Positions 1 to 5,723 of a DNA stretch of 9,555 bases are shown here, one piece after another. The position numbers and the translations under genes were made by a program. The DNA is from CAZVAO01 sp964625175 (GTDB taxonomy: Bacteria > Bacillota > UBA994 > PWPR01): contig CAZVAO010000088.1 of the NCBI GenBank assembly GCA_964625175.1, positions 1 through 9,555 on the forward strand, in the 5' to 3' direction. Each line of letters begins with the position of its first letter. Within the stretch, counting starts at the first letter, position 1. The notes below the pieces were generated by a model. It did not search any database, was not told the DNA's origin, and was given only the letters and a program-made list of their open reading frames with translations.

Positions 1-10
1 ATGAAAACAT

Positions 11-28
11 CTTGATGTGGTCTCTGAT
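11..28 (+). repeat. Diverged direct repeat, copy 1
   Basis: CTTGATGTGGTC followed by TCTGAT-like sequence matches the segment at 169-186 at 16 of 18 positions (differences T/C at two places). Two copies in 180 bp of non-coding DNA suggest a dispersed intergenic repeat family, but whether it recurs elsewhere in the genome cannot be seen from here. Confidence 0.5.
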
Positions 29-168
29 TGATTACGGGACCAGGGACCGGGGATCAGATCGAGGTAGCCAAGCTATGCTTGCCTTTCTATTTTGTCACGA
101 CAAGCCTAACCGAGTAATCCCTGTGTATCACAGTTGCCGAGCACATAATTACTTGCCGCAGGCAACAC

Positions 169-186
169 CTTGATGTGGTCCCTGAT
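169..186 (+). repeat. Diverged direct repeat, copy 2
   Basis: This is the second copy of the unit seen at 11-28. It runs into CTGATCCCAGGTC (182-194), the reverse complement, with one mismatch, of GACCGGGGATCAG at 45-57. The same short words therefore occur in both direct and inverted orientation around a gap of roughly 120-160 nt. Confidence 0.5.
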
Positions 187-231
187 CCCAGGTCTCTTTT
201 TAATGATGGTGAAACACAAAATACCCATAGC

Positions 232-256
232 AAAAAGGAGCCGGTTTCCCGACTCC
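232..256 (-). terminator. Rho-independent terminator of the S9 peptidase operon
   Basis: Read on the minus strand this is GGAGTCGG, a GAAA tetraloop, then CCGGCTCC and TTTTT. The 8-bp stem contains one G-T wobble and a stabilising GNRA loop. The hairpin begins 14 nt after the stop codon of the downstream S9 peptidase (stop at 271-273), exactly where the end of that transcript is expected. Confidence 0.9.
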
Positions 257-270
257 CTAAAATGCTTTCT

Positions 271-2262
271 TTACTTCAAATAACGCTCAAACCAGTCTAC
301 GATAGCGGTTAAGCGATCCATGCGGTTAAGTGGACGTCCTGAACGTGACAATTCATGATTCTCACGCTTGAACACCAACAGCTCAACAGGCGCTTTTTGC
401 AAACGTTTCAAAGCCACATAGAACTGCTCTGCTTGGTCGAATGGACAACGGTAGTCTTCTTGACTATGAATCAAGAGAATTGGTGTTGTTGCTTGATCGG
501 CAAAGCGCATAGCCGAGCGTGACATGATGAAATCTTCGCCAACACCCTTCTCGTCGCCATCCCAGAGATCTGCTCCACCCATACCACGTCGATTACCATA
601 CCAGCCAATATCACTGACACCGTATTTTGTGTACATATTACTAATACTTCTTAAACTGACAAAAGCCTTAAATCGATCCGTTTGCGTAACCATCCAATTA
701 CAGAGATAGCCACCATAAGATCCACCTGTTGCACCAACGCGCTCAGCATCCACCCAGTCGTAATTAGCGGTTACATATTCCACTGCGTTCATCACGTCAT
801 CATAGTCGTGACCACCCCAGTCGCCAATAACACCTGTAGCAAACTCTTCACCATACGTTGTAGAACCACGTGGATTTGTATAGATGACGCCATATCCCAT
901 AGAGGTTAAGAGATGGAACTCGTGATAGAAAGACCAACCATAGGCTGATGCTGGACCACCATGAATCTCTAATACGACTGGGTATTTTTCGCCTTCTTTA
1001 AAGCCCACAGGCTTCATAATCCATCCTTCAATATCCCAGTCCTTCGCACTCTTATAGGTGTACTTCTCTGGGAAAGTCAAATCTAATTCTGCCACAAATG
1101 CCGTATTAGCGGATGTCATCTTTGTCAAGTTGCCATTGGCAAACACCACAATCTCACCAGGATCAACAGGCGTCTCAGCAACGGCTGCAATTTTAACCTG
1201 ACCATCATTCTCAAAAATATCAAATGAACTGATACCATGTTGCTCAGCAGTCATTTCCGTTAGATTGCCCTCAAGATCAACAAAATAGATTTTGCTCGTA
1301 CCATGATCGCCGACCTTAAAGAATAAACCGCTGTTGTCTTTTTTCCAAATCGGATCATTATTGCCGCCACCATAGCGCACATCTGAACCAGGGCCGCGAT
1401 TGACTGTGCGGTCGAGATTGGCAGATAAGTTCTTCATTTCGCCACCTTGTGCGGGTACAATCCATACACACTGGTTGGCTGCATGGGCTTCGCTACGATT
1501 GTGGCCCACAAAGGAAATGTACCTTCCATCTGAAGACCAAGCCGGCATTTGAGCAGGCCCGATATTATCGGTTACTTTACGTGTTTCGCCAGTCTCGACG
1601 TTCGCGACAAAAACATCTGTCCAGAGGTTTGTCTCGTCTTCATGACGTGTCGATACAAAAGCAATCTCTTTACCGCAAGGCGACCAAACAGGAGAAGAAT
1701 CGCTGTATTCTGATTTAGTCACTTGCTTCACTTCACCCGTTGCCACATTGACAACCCAAAGATAAGAAACTCGGTTATCTGTGAAATAGCCCTGACCATT
1801 GAATTTATAACGCAATTTTGTAAAATGCATACGATCAGGATTCTTAATCTCTTCTTTTTCTTTGGGGTCTTTTGCTATGAAAGCAATGTACTGAGCATCT
1901 GGAGACCAAACAATACTACTACCACTCATATCACAGACCGGACGGGCTTCACCGCCACTTAGCGGCATCACATAGATGAGTGATTTACCACTGCGATTTG
2001 AAATAAAAGCGAGCTGTTTACCATCTGGTGACCAGCGTGGGGATGTGTCTTTAACGAGCGCATCTTTCTTATTAGGACTAAAGGTAACGCGTTGTGCATT
2101 CTTTTGCTCATCAACGACATAAATTGCAGATTCATATCCGTTTTGGTCAACATTAGCGTTTGTCATTGTATAAGCAATCGCTTTGCCGCAAGGACTGAAC
2201 CGCGGATCACTAAGATACTTAAATTTACAGATATCCTCTACAGTTACTCTGCGTTTTGTCAT
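271..2262 (-). CDS. S9 family serine peptidase (acylaminoacyl-peptidase-like), second gene of tandem pair
   Basis: This 663-residue protein is a prolyl-oligopeptidase-superfamily enzyme, most like the S9C acylaminoacyl-peptidase branch, which cleaves short or N-blocked peptides. The N-terminal part (about 1-390) is a beta-propeller with repeated WSPDGK-type blades (near 77, 119, 193 and 242). The C-terminal part (about 400-663) is an alpha/beta hydrolase. The oxyanion-region HGGP lies at 434-437, the nucleophile is Ser515 in GGSYGG, the acid is probably Asp603 in the QEDYRCP segment, and the base is His636 in ENHELSR. There is no signal peptide or membrane segment, so it should be cytoplasmic. 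The start is supported by GAAGGAGAG six bases before the ATG. It lies 30 nt downstream of a paralogous peptidase and is followed at once by a terminator, so it is probably the last gene of a two-gene operon. The physiological substrate is unknown. Confidence 0.95.
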   Translation of the reverse strand: MTKRRVTVEDICKFKYLSDPRFSPCGKAIAYTMTNANVDQNGYESAIYVVDEQKNAQRVTFSPNKKDALVKDTSPRWSPDGKQLAFISNRSGKSLIYVMPLSGGEARPVCDMSGSSIVWSPDAQYIAFIAKDPKEKEEIKNPDRMHFTKLRYKFNGQGYFTDNRVSYLWVVNVATGEVKQVTKSEYSDSSPVWSPCGKEIAFVSTRHEDETNLWTDVFVANVETGETRKVTDNIGPAQMPAWSSDGRYISFVGHNRSEAHAANQCVWIVPAQGGEMKNLSANLDRTVNRGPGSDVRYGGGNNDPIWKKDNSGLFFKVGDHGTSKIYFVDLEGNLTEMTAEQHGISSFDIFENDGQVKIAAVAETPVDPGEIVVFANGNLTKMTSANTAFVAELDLTFPEKYTYKSAKDWDIEGWIMKPVGFKEGEKYPVVLEIHGGPASAYGWSFYHEFHLLTSMGYGVIYTNPRGSTTYGEEFATGVIGDWGGHDYDDVMNAVEYVTANYDWVDAERVGATGGSYGGYLCNWMVTQTDRFKAFVSLRSISNMYTKYGVSDIGWYGNRRGMGGADLWDGDEKGVGEDFIMSRSAMRFADQATTPILLIHSQEDYRCPFDQAEQFYVALKRLQKAPVELLVFKRENHELSRSGRPLNRMDRLTAIVDWFERYLK

Positions 2263-2292
2263 ATTATTCTCTCCTTCGATTAATCAGATATT

Positions 2293-4329
2293 CTACTGGA
2301 TATAATCGGTTTCAGGACGCTCGATATACGCATTAAACCAATCTTTGACGGCATTGAGGCGATGGACACGACGATTGGGTTGGCCAGAACGAGATAGTTC
2401 ATGGTTCTCTTTTGGATAGCGATTAAATTTGAGATCGCATTGATTGAGTGTTTTCAGGAAAACGTAGAATTGATCCGCTTGCTCAATTGGGCAACGAATA
2501 TCTTCTTCACCGTGGATAAACAATAGAGGGGTCTTCACGTTTTCTACATATTTCAATGGTGAAGCATCCCACATTTTAGCAATATTACCCCAAGGTGTGC
2601 AACCAATCTCTGAAGGTCCGAAGTGGTAGCCAATGTCACTAACACCAAAGAAAGAAACCCAATTCGAGATGCTACGCATGGTTACCGCAACTTTAAAGCG
2701 ATTCGTATGTCCAACCACCCAGTTTGTCATGAAACCACCGTAAGATCCACCAGTAACCGCCATGCGCGCTTTGTCTACATAAGGCAGATTAATGGCATAA
2801 TCAACAGCAAGCATCAAGTCGTTATAGTCGTTTCCACCATAGTCACCACGCACTGCATCAGCAAATAATTGGCCATAGCCCTGACTACCGCGAGGATTCG
2901 TATAGAGAACAACATAACCTGCAGCACATAATACTTGGAACTCATAGAAGAAGTTCTCGGCATAAGCAGAGTGAGGACCACCGTGCACTTCGAGGACCAT
3001 CGGATACTTGACACCTTCTTTGAAACCGTAAGGCTTCATAATCCATCCTTGAACGTCCCAGTCTTCAGCACCTTTATACCAGAATTCTTCAGGCATAGAG
3101 ATGAAACACTCTTCTAATATCTCTTTATTGACTTCTGTACAGCGTTTAACGCTACCATCTGCCAAATTAACTAGGCCGATATCGCCAGGTTGTGTGGCAT
3201 TGGAATAGGAGATTGCGGCAGTACCTGTTTCAATATTGATACTATATCCCGTCACCTGAATATTACCAGAGGTGATTGGTGTGACATCGCCAGTGGCGAT
3301 TTCAATTTTTAGTAAATGGGTTTGGCCTAAGTCAGTTGTGACGGTGTAAACATAATTGCCGCACTTGCTCCAGATAGGACCAGGAATTGGCGCTCCTAAT
3401 TTCATATCGGAGCCATGAGCCATGCCTAAGCTACGATCATAATCAGGTGTTACTTCGCGAATTTCGCCCGTCTTGTTATTGCGAATATAAAGGGTATTGT
3501 TGGTCGCACTATCGTATTCGAGTGTGTTCCCCAAGAAAGCCATCATACTGCCGTCGGCATTGAATGTCGGTAGTCTGTTGGGACCTTGACTCGTTGTTAG
3601 CTTGGTCAACTTCTTGTCTTCAAGCGTCACATACCACAGGTCCATTATACGAGGCTTATGATCGGCATCTGCTGCACGATGACTTTCAAAAACGAGTCCC
3701 TTGCCACATGGTGCCCATACTGGTGAAGATTCCTCAAATTCGCCATCCGTGATTTGTTCAATATCACCGGTAGCAACATTGACAACGTAGATATGTTTCT
3801 TCTTCTTGCCTCTTAAACCGACAAAAGGAAGACCATTCATCTTAAATTTAAGACGATCAACCTCTACAACAACCGTAGCTGCTTTCTTCTCAGCCTTATC
3901 TTTATCATCTTCTTCAAGCTTCAGTAAATCACACACCGTTTGACCTTCGTTTGAAGTTGCAGTAAAAGCAATATACCCACCACATGGTGACCACGCTGCA
4001 TCACCTAAACCGTAACGGAACTCGGCCACTGGTCGAGCTTCACCACCACATGCGGGAATGACAAACAACTGCTTTTTGCCATTGCGTTTCGATAAAAAGG
4101 CGATTTCTTTGCCATTAGGAGACCAACGAGGACGCTCATCTGAGTTCCCGAAAGTAAATTGGCGGTCGGTTCCATCGTTCAAATCATGCATCCAAATATT
4201 TGGTAAGTACTTTTCTTCCTCTGTCGTACTTAACACATAAAGGATTTTGCTTCCGTCCACAGATAGTTGTGGATCATAAGCAAATTTAAACTTCATAAAG
4301 TCTTCAGCTGTAAATTTACGCTTATTCAT
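2293..4329 (-). CDS. S9 family serine peptidase (acylaminoacyl-peptidase-like), first gene of tandem pair
   Basis: This 678-residue paralogue of the following gene has the same order of domains: a beta-propeller with blades such as PRWSPNGKEIAF near 67 and AWSPCGGYIAF near 112, then an alpha/beta hydrolase from about 410. HGGP is at 449-452, the nucleophile is Ser529 in GGSYGG, the probable acid is Asp610 in GEEDIRCP, and the base is His643 in ENHELSR, so the triad looks intact. A lysine- and acid-rich stretch at about 138-150 (EEDDKDKAEKK) forms a charged insertion or loop between propeller blades. No export signal is visible, so it is probably cytoplasmic. The start has a strong GGAGGG (4339-4344) nine bases upstream of the ATG. 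Its family usually breaks down short or N-acylated peptides; the exact specificity cannot be read here. Confidence 0.95.
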   Translation of the reverse strand: MNKRKFTAEDFMKFKFAYDPQLSVDGSKILYVLSTTEEEKYLPNIWMHDLNDGTDRQFTFGNSDERPRWSPNGKEIAFLSKRNGKKQLFVIPACGGEARPVAEFRYGLGDAAWSPCGGYIAFTATSNEGQTVCDLLKLEEDDKDKAEKKAATVVVEVDRLKFKMNGLPFVGLRGKKKKHIYVVNVATGDIEQITDGEFEESSPVWAPCGKGLVFESHRAADADHKPRIMDLWYVTLEDKKLTKLTTSQGPNRLPTFNADGSMMAFLGNTLEYDSATNNTLYIRNNKTGEIREVTPDYDRSLGMAHGSDMKLGAPIPGPIWSKCGNYVYTVTTDLGQTHLLKIEIATGDVTPITSGNIQVTGYSINIETGTAAISYSNATQPGDIGLVNLADGSVKRCTEVNKEILEECFISMPEEFWYKGAEDWDVQGWIMKPYGFKEGVKYPMVLEVHGGPHSAYAENFFYEFQVLCAAGYVVLYTNPRGSQGYGQLFADAVRGDYGGNDYNDLMLAVDYAINLPYVDKARMAVTGGSYGGFMTNWVVGHTNRFKVAVTMRSISNWVSFFGVSDIGYHFGPSEIGCTPWGNIAKMWDASPLKYVENVKTPLLFIHGEEDIRCPIEQADQFYVFLKTLNQCDLKFNRYPKENHELSRSGQPNRRVHRLNAVKDWFNAYIERPETDYIQ

Positions 4330-4362
4330 TAATAGTTACCCTCCTGCTTCTAATTTTAACAC

Positions 4363-4407
4363 GTTATATTTCGTCGATTATGGCACAACTCCTGCACCAA
4401 GTGTTAA
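4363..4407 (-). promoter_or_regulatory. Possible promoter of the S9 peptidase operon
   Basis: On the minus strand TTAACA (4402-4407) and CATAAT (4377-4382) are separated by 19 nt, longer than the optimal 17. An alternative -10, TATAAC, lies at 4363-4368 but with a poor partner (TTGTGC, 14-nt spacing). The position, just upstream of the ribosome binding site of the first peptidase gene, is right, but neither pairing is convincing alone. Confidence 0.3.
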
Positions 4408-4444
4408 TAAAAAAGTTAAAAAACCTCGATAATCGAAGAAATAT
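4366..4444. repeat. 16-bp inverted repeat flanking the S9 operon promoter region
   Basis: ATATTTCGTCGATTAT (4366-4381) and ATAATCGAAGAAATAT (4429-4444) are inverted copies matching at 15 of 16 positions, with 47 nt between them. The right arm lies in a second near-palindrome, TCGATAATCGA (4426-4436). The left arm covers the candidate -10 elements of the S9 operon. The arms could be paired operator half-sites for a regulator, or a long-range stem if transcription starts upstream of both. Confidence 0.6.
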
Positions 4445-4568
4445 CAGCCCGCCCTTTAAATATAACAGTTTTAGGGAAACATGTCCAAAATGAACTTACG
4501 CATAATCTCGGCTATTTGAGACAAAACTGAGGCGTGCCATGCACTATTGAATGGATATTTCTGAATTG

Positions 4569-4598
4569 AAAAAGCATCGCATTTAAACACGATGCTTT
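4569..4598 (-). terminator. Rho-independent terminator downstream of the HD-domain gene
   Basis: AAAGCATCG (4571-4579) and CGATGCTTT (4590-4598) form a 9-bp stem with a 10-nt loop. Read on the minus strand the hairpin is followed by TTTTT formed by the A-run at 4569-4573, part of which also pairs in the stem. It lies about 100 nt beyond the stop of the HD gene and would insulate the S9 operon from it. The long gap and short T-run make it less certain than the other terminators. Confidence 0.65.
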
Positions 4599-4696
4599 AA
4601 ACATTTAAGTGTATTAATAATTTGCGGCAGAATTTCTTATCCAGAGAAGTGCATCGCTCGTGCTACACTTTCATTGAATTTTTTAATCACTTAGGA

Positions 4697-5179
4697 TTAT
4701 AAGTACATGTGGGTGTAGATTTGTCTACCCGCATCCGTTTTAAAATGCTGGTCACATATGGATTTAAACTTTGCCAAGTCCCAGTCGCGTCCGCAGACAT
4801 TAACCAAGAAATCAGCCTCCACTAAAATTTGAAAATCAAGATCATCAATCGCTTCATAAGTGTGATGGTGACCTACAATGAAACAAACTCTATCTTGCAC
4901 AGTAGTATCTAAGCCAACTTCTGTCATCAACTTCTGGGCAACCGCAGGTCCCTCAATTTCCTGATAATGGCCGGAAGAATTGCCGTGCTTTTTAAAGGCT
5001 TCTATCACACCGATATCGTGGAAAATAGCACTAATCTCAACTAAGAACTGCTTTTCAGCTGAAAGTCCTTCTAATTCGCCAATCGTCTTGGCAAAACTAT
5101 ATACTCGTAAGGCATGGTTAATGCGCCGTTCATCGTGCCCGAAATAGTCAATCATTTTCATCATCGCTTGGGATACCAT
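4697..5179 (-). CDS. HD-domain metal-dependent phosphohydrolase
   Basis: This small protein (160 residues from the chosen start) is essentially one HD domain. It has His22 in the INHALRV segment, the His54-Asp55 pair in IFHDIG, histidines 104-106 in GHHH, and Asp123 in EADFLVN. Together these give the metal-binding set of the HD superfamily, whose members hydrolyse phosphate esters of nucleotides or related molecules; the substrate cannot be deduced. The reading frame could extend to 5221, but the start at 5179 is preferred: GGAGG sits nine bases before it, and a TATAAT box (5220-5225) overlaps the longer start, so that codon would lie upstream of the transcript. No signal or membrane segment is seen. 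It is transcribed alone, divergently from the T-box/trpB unit. Confidence 0.88.
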   Translation of the reverse strand: MVSQAMMKMIDYFGHDERRINHALRVYSFAKTIGELEGLSAEKQFLVEISAIFHDIGVIEAFKKHGNSSGHYQEIEGPAVAQKLMTEVGLDTTVQDRVCFIVGHHHTYEAIDDLDFQILVEADFLVNVCGRDWDLAKFKSICDQHFKTDAGRQIYTHMYL

Positions 5180-5184
5180 TAATA

Positions 5185-5193
5185 TTCTCCTCC
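5185..5193 (-). promoter_or_regulatory. Ribosome binding site deciding the HD gene start
   Basis: On the minus strand GGAGGAGAA ends a few bases before the ATG at 5179, with nine bases between GGAGG and the start codon. No comparable site precedes the longer in-frame ATG codons at 5218-5221. Confidence 0.85.
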
Positions 5194-5219
5194 ATCTAAT
5201 TGAAGTAAACTGCTTCATC

Positions 5220-5248
5220 ATTATACACGAAGGGCATGCTATTATGAA
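5220..5248 (-). promoter_or_regulatory. Sigma-A-type promoter of the HD-domain gene
   Basis: On the minus strand TTCATA (5243-5248), a 17-nt spacer, then a perfect TATAAT (5220-5225). Transcription would begin near 5213, giving a leader of about 34 nt before the chosen ATG. A second TATAAT-like word at about 5264-5269 lacks a good -35 partner. Confidence 0.65.
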
Positions 5249-5288
5249 TGAATTAGAAGCAAATTATAAAGCAAAACACATTTAATGC

Positions 5289-5317
5289 TTGACTTTAGGG
5301 AATCGGCTCGCTATAAT
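5289..5317 (+). promoter_or_regulatory. Sigma-A promoter of the T-box/trpB unit
   Basis: TTGACT (5289-5294), a 17-nt spacer and a perfect TATAAT (5312-5317) make a near-consensus housekeeping promoter. Initiation near 5324 places it about 15-35 nt upstream of the first T-box helix, as is usual for T-box-regulated genes. The strength of the promoter fits control by attenuation rather than by initiation. Confidence 0.88.
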
Positions 5318-5323
5318 CGGTAA

Positions 5324-5609
5324 CAATATTGAATAATTTACAAAGCATTGATTGAGATTAGTAGAATTGATCCGTATTCACAGAGAGTCAAACATAGGTG
5401 GAAGTTTGATAGTATAAGTCAATTTGAATGGACTCATGAGTTGGAACTGAACTTTAGTAGGTAACACGGGATTCTCCCGTTACAGAGATAGGATATCAGG
5501 GACATCCCTCGTATCTGAAAGAGATTGCGTTTTTGTTTTAAACGCAAACATGAGGTGGCACCGCGATAAATCGTCCTCTATATGCATTAGGCATGTAGGG
5601 GATTTTTTT
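5324..5609 (+). ncRNA. T-box leader (riboswitch), probably sensing uncharged tRNA-Trp
   Basis: The leader carries the hallmark T-box sequence AGGTGGCACCGCG (5553-5565). Upstream elements fit the class: a Stem I region with a GGTGGAA-containing distal loop closed by CAAAC/GTTTG (5389-5408), a GAGTC/GACTC helix (5385-5389 and 5431-5435), a hairpin at 5461-5483, an AGGGA/TCCCT hairpin near 5498-5509, and a stem III of TTGCGTTT/AAACGCAA (5525-5547). The antiterminator pairs AGG with CCT (5575-5577) and GCGA with TCGT (5571-5574), leaving a UGGC bulge (5556-5559). UGGC would pair with a GCCA tRNA end, matching the G73 discriminator usual in bacterial tRNA-Trp. A TGG followed by A at 5442-5444 is the likely specifier codon. 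When tRNA-Trp is uncharged the antiterminator should form and allow trpB transcription. Confidence 0.93.
5575..5609 (+). terminator. T-box attenuator terminator
   Basis: CCTCTATATGC (5575-5585) pairs with GCATGTAGGGG (5591-5601) through 11 pairs, two of them G-T, around a 5-nt loop, followed by A and seven T. The bases 5574-5577 also belong to the antiterminator, so the two structures exclude each other as expected. Confidence 0.93.
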
Positions 5610-5638
5610 ATATTCCAATTGAAGGAGGGTTGATCGTC

Positions 5639-5653
5639 ATGCATTACCCATGA
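5639..5653 (+). other. Four-codon mini-ORF with strong ribosome binding site
   Basis: GAAGGAGGG (5621-5629) precedes an ATG ten bases beyond its GGAGG core, opening Met-His-Tyr-Pro and then stopping. The stop overlaps the ATG of a 12-codon frame (5650-5688) in an ATGA junction. The binding site is at least as good as that of trpB. It may be a leftover of a deleted gene start, a translated leader that affects ribosome loading on trpB, or chance. Confidence 0.3.
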
Positions 5654-5688
5654 ACATGAAAGACAGCATCTTGTTACCTAGCGATTAA
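5650..5688 (+). other. Twelve-codon mini-ORF upstream of trpB
   Basis: The frame reads MNMKDSILLPSD and stops 35 nt before the trpB start. Its ATG overlaps the preceding mini-ORF stop as ATGA. There is no tryptophan in it, so it is not a classical trp leader peptide, and the T-box already provides attenuation. Function, if any, is unknown. Confidence 0.25.
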
Positions 5689-5710
5689 TAATGGCTATCA
5701 GGCCTACAAT

Positions 5711-5716
5711 AAGGAG
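5711..5716 (+). promoter_or_regulatory. Ribosome binding site deciding the trpB start
   Basis: AAGGAG lies seven bases before the ATG at 5724. The longer in-frame start at 5691 has no such site and would add 11 residues not expected in TrpB, since the GQFGG motif should lie close to the N-terminus. Confidence 0.85.
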
Positions 5717-5723
5717 AATAATT

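Larger units (their letters stand above)
1..231. other. Non-coding left edge with repeat-like segments
   Basis: I see no supportable gene here: the ATG at position 1 stops after four codons, and no longer reading frame has a ribosome binding site. The stretch holds two diverged copies of a CTTGATGTGGTC-type unit (11-28 and 169-186), a 13-nt inverted match (45-57 and 182-194), and a small inverted repeat TTGCC-GCA-GGCAA (153-165) nested near a GTTGCC/GGCAAC pair (133-138 and 161-166). It lies downstream of the S9 peptidase operon, beyond that operon's terminator. It may be the decayed or repetitive space between two transcription units. The neighbouring gene to the left is outside the window. 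Confidence 0.6.
4345..4696. other. Intergenic region between the S9 operon and the HD gene
   Basis: About 350 nt without a supportable gene. It contains the inverted repeat and weak promoter of the S9 operon at its left end and a minus-strand terminator at 4569-4598. I see nothing recognisable in 4446-4565 or 4600-4696; the latter would be the 3' untranslated region of the HD-domain gene. Confidence 0.6.

Noticed and set aside
1..270. Insertion sequence or CRISPR array at the left edge
   Set aside because: Only two diverged repeat copies, no regular spacing, no transposase fragment and no clean terminal inverted repeats.
524..2283. Several plus-strand open frames opposite the second S9 gene
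   Set aside because: They are antisense to a full-length, well-conserved enzyme, have no recognisable domains and lack ribosome binding sites.
2623..4240. Plus-strand open frames opposite the first S9 gene
   Set aside because: Same reason: shadows of a real gene on the other strand, with low-complexity or basic composition.
5180..5221. Longer start for the HD-domain protein (14 extra residues)
   Set aside because: The ATG codons there lack a ribosome binding site and overlap the TATAAT box, while the ATG at 5179 has GGAGG at good spacing.
5641..5688. Classical trp leader peptide for ribosome-mediated attenuation
   Set aside because: The small frames contain no Trp codon, and the upstream hairpins form a T-box, not a leader-peptide attenuator.
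5691..5723. Longer start for trpB (11 extra residues)
   Set aside because: No ribosome binding site; AAGGAG sits correctly before the ATG at 5724, which also gives standard TrpB residue numbers such as Lys87.
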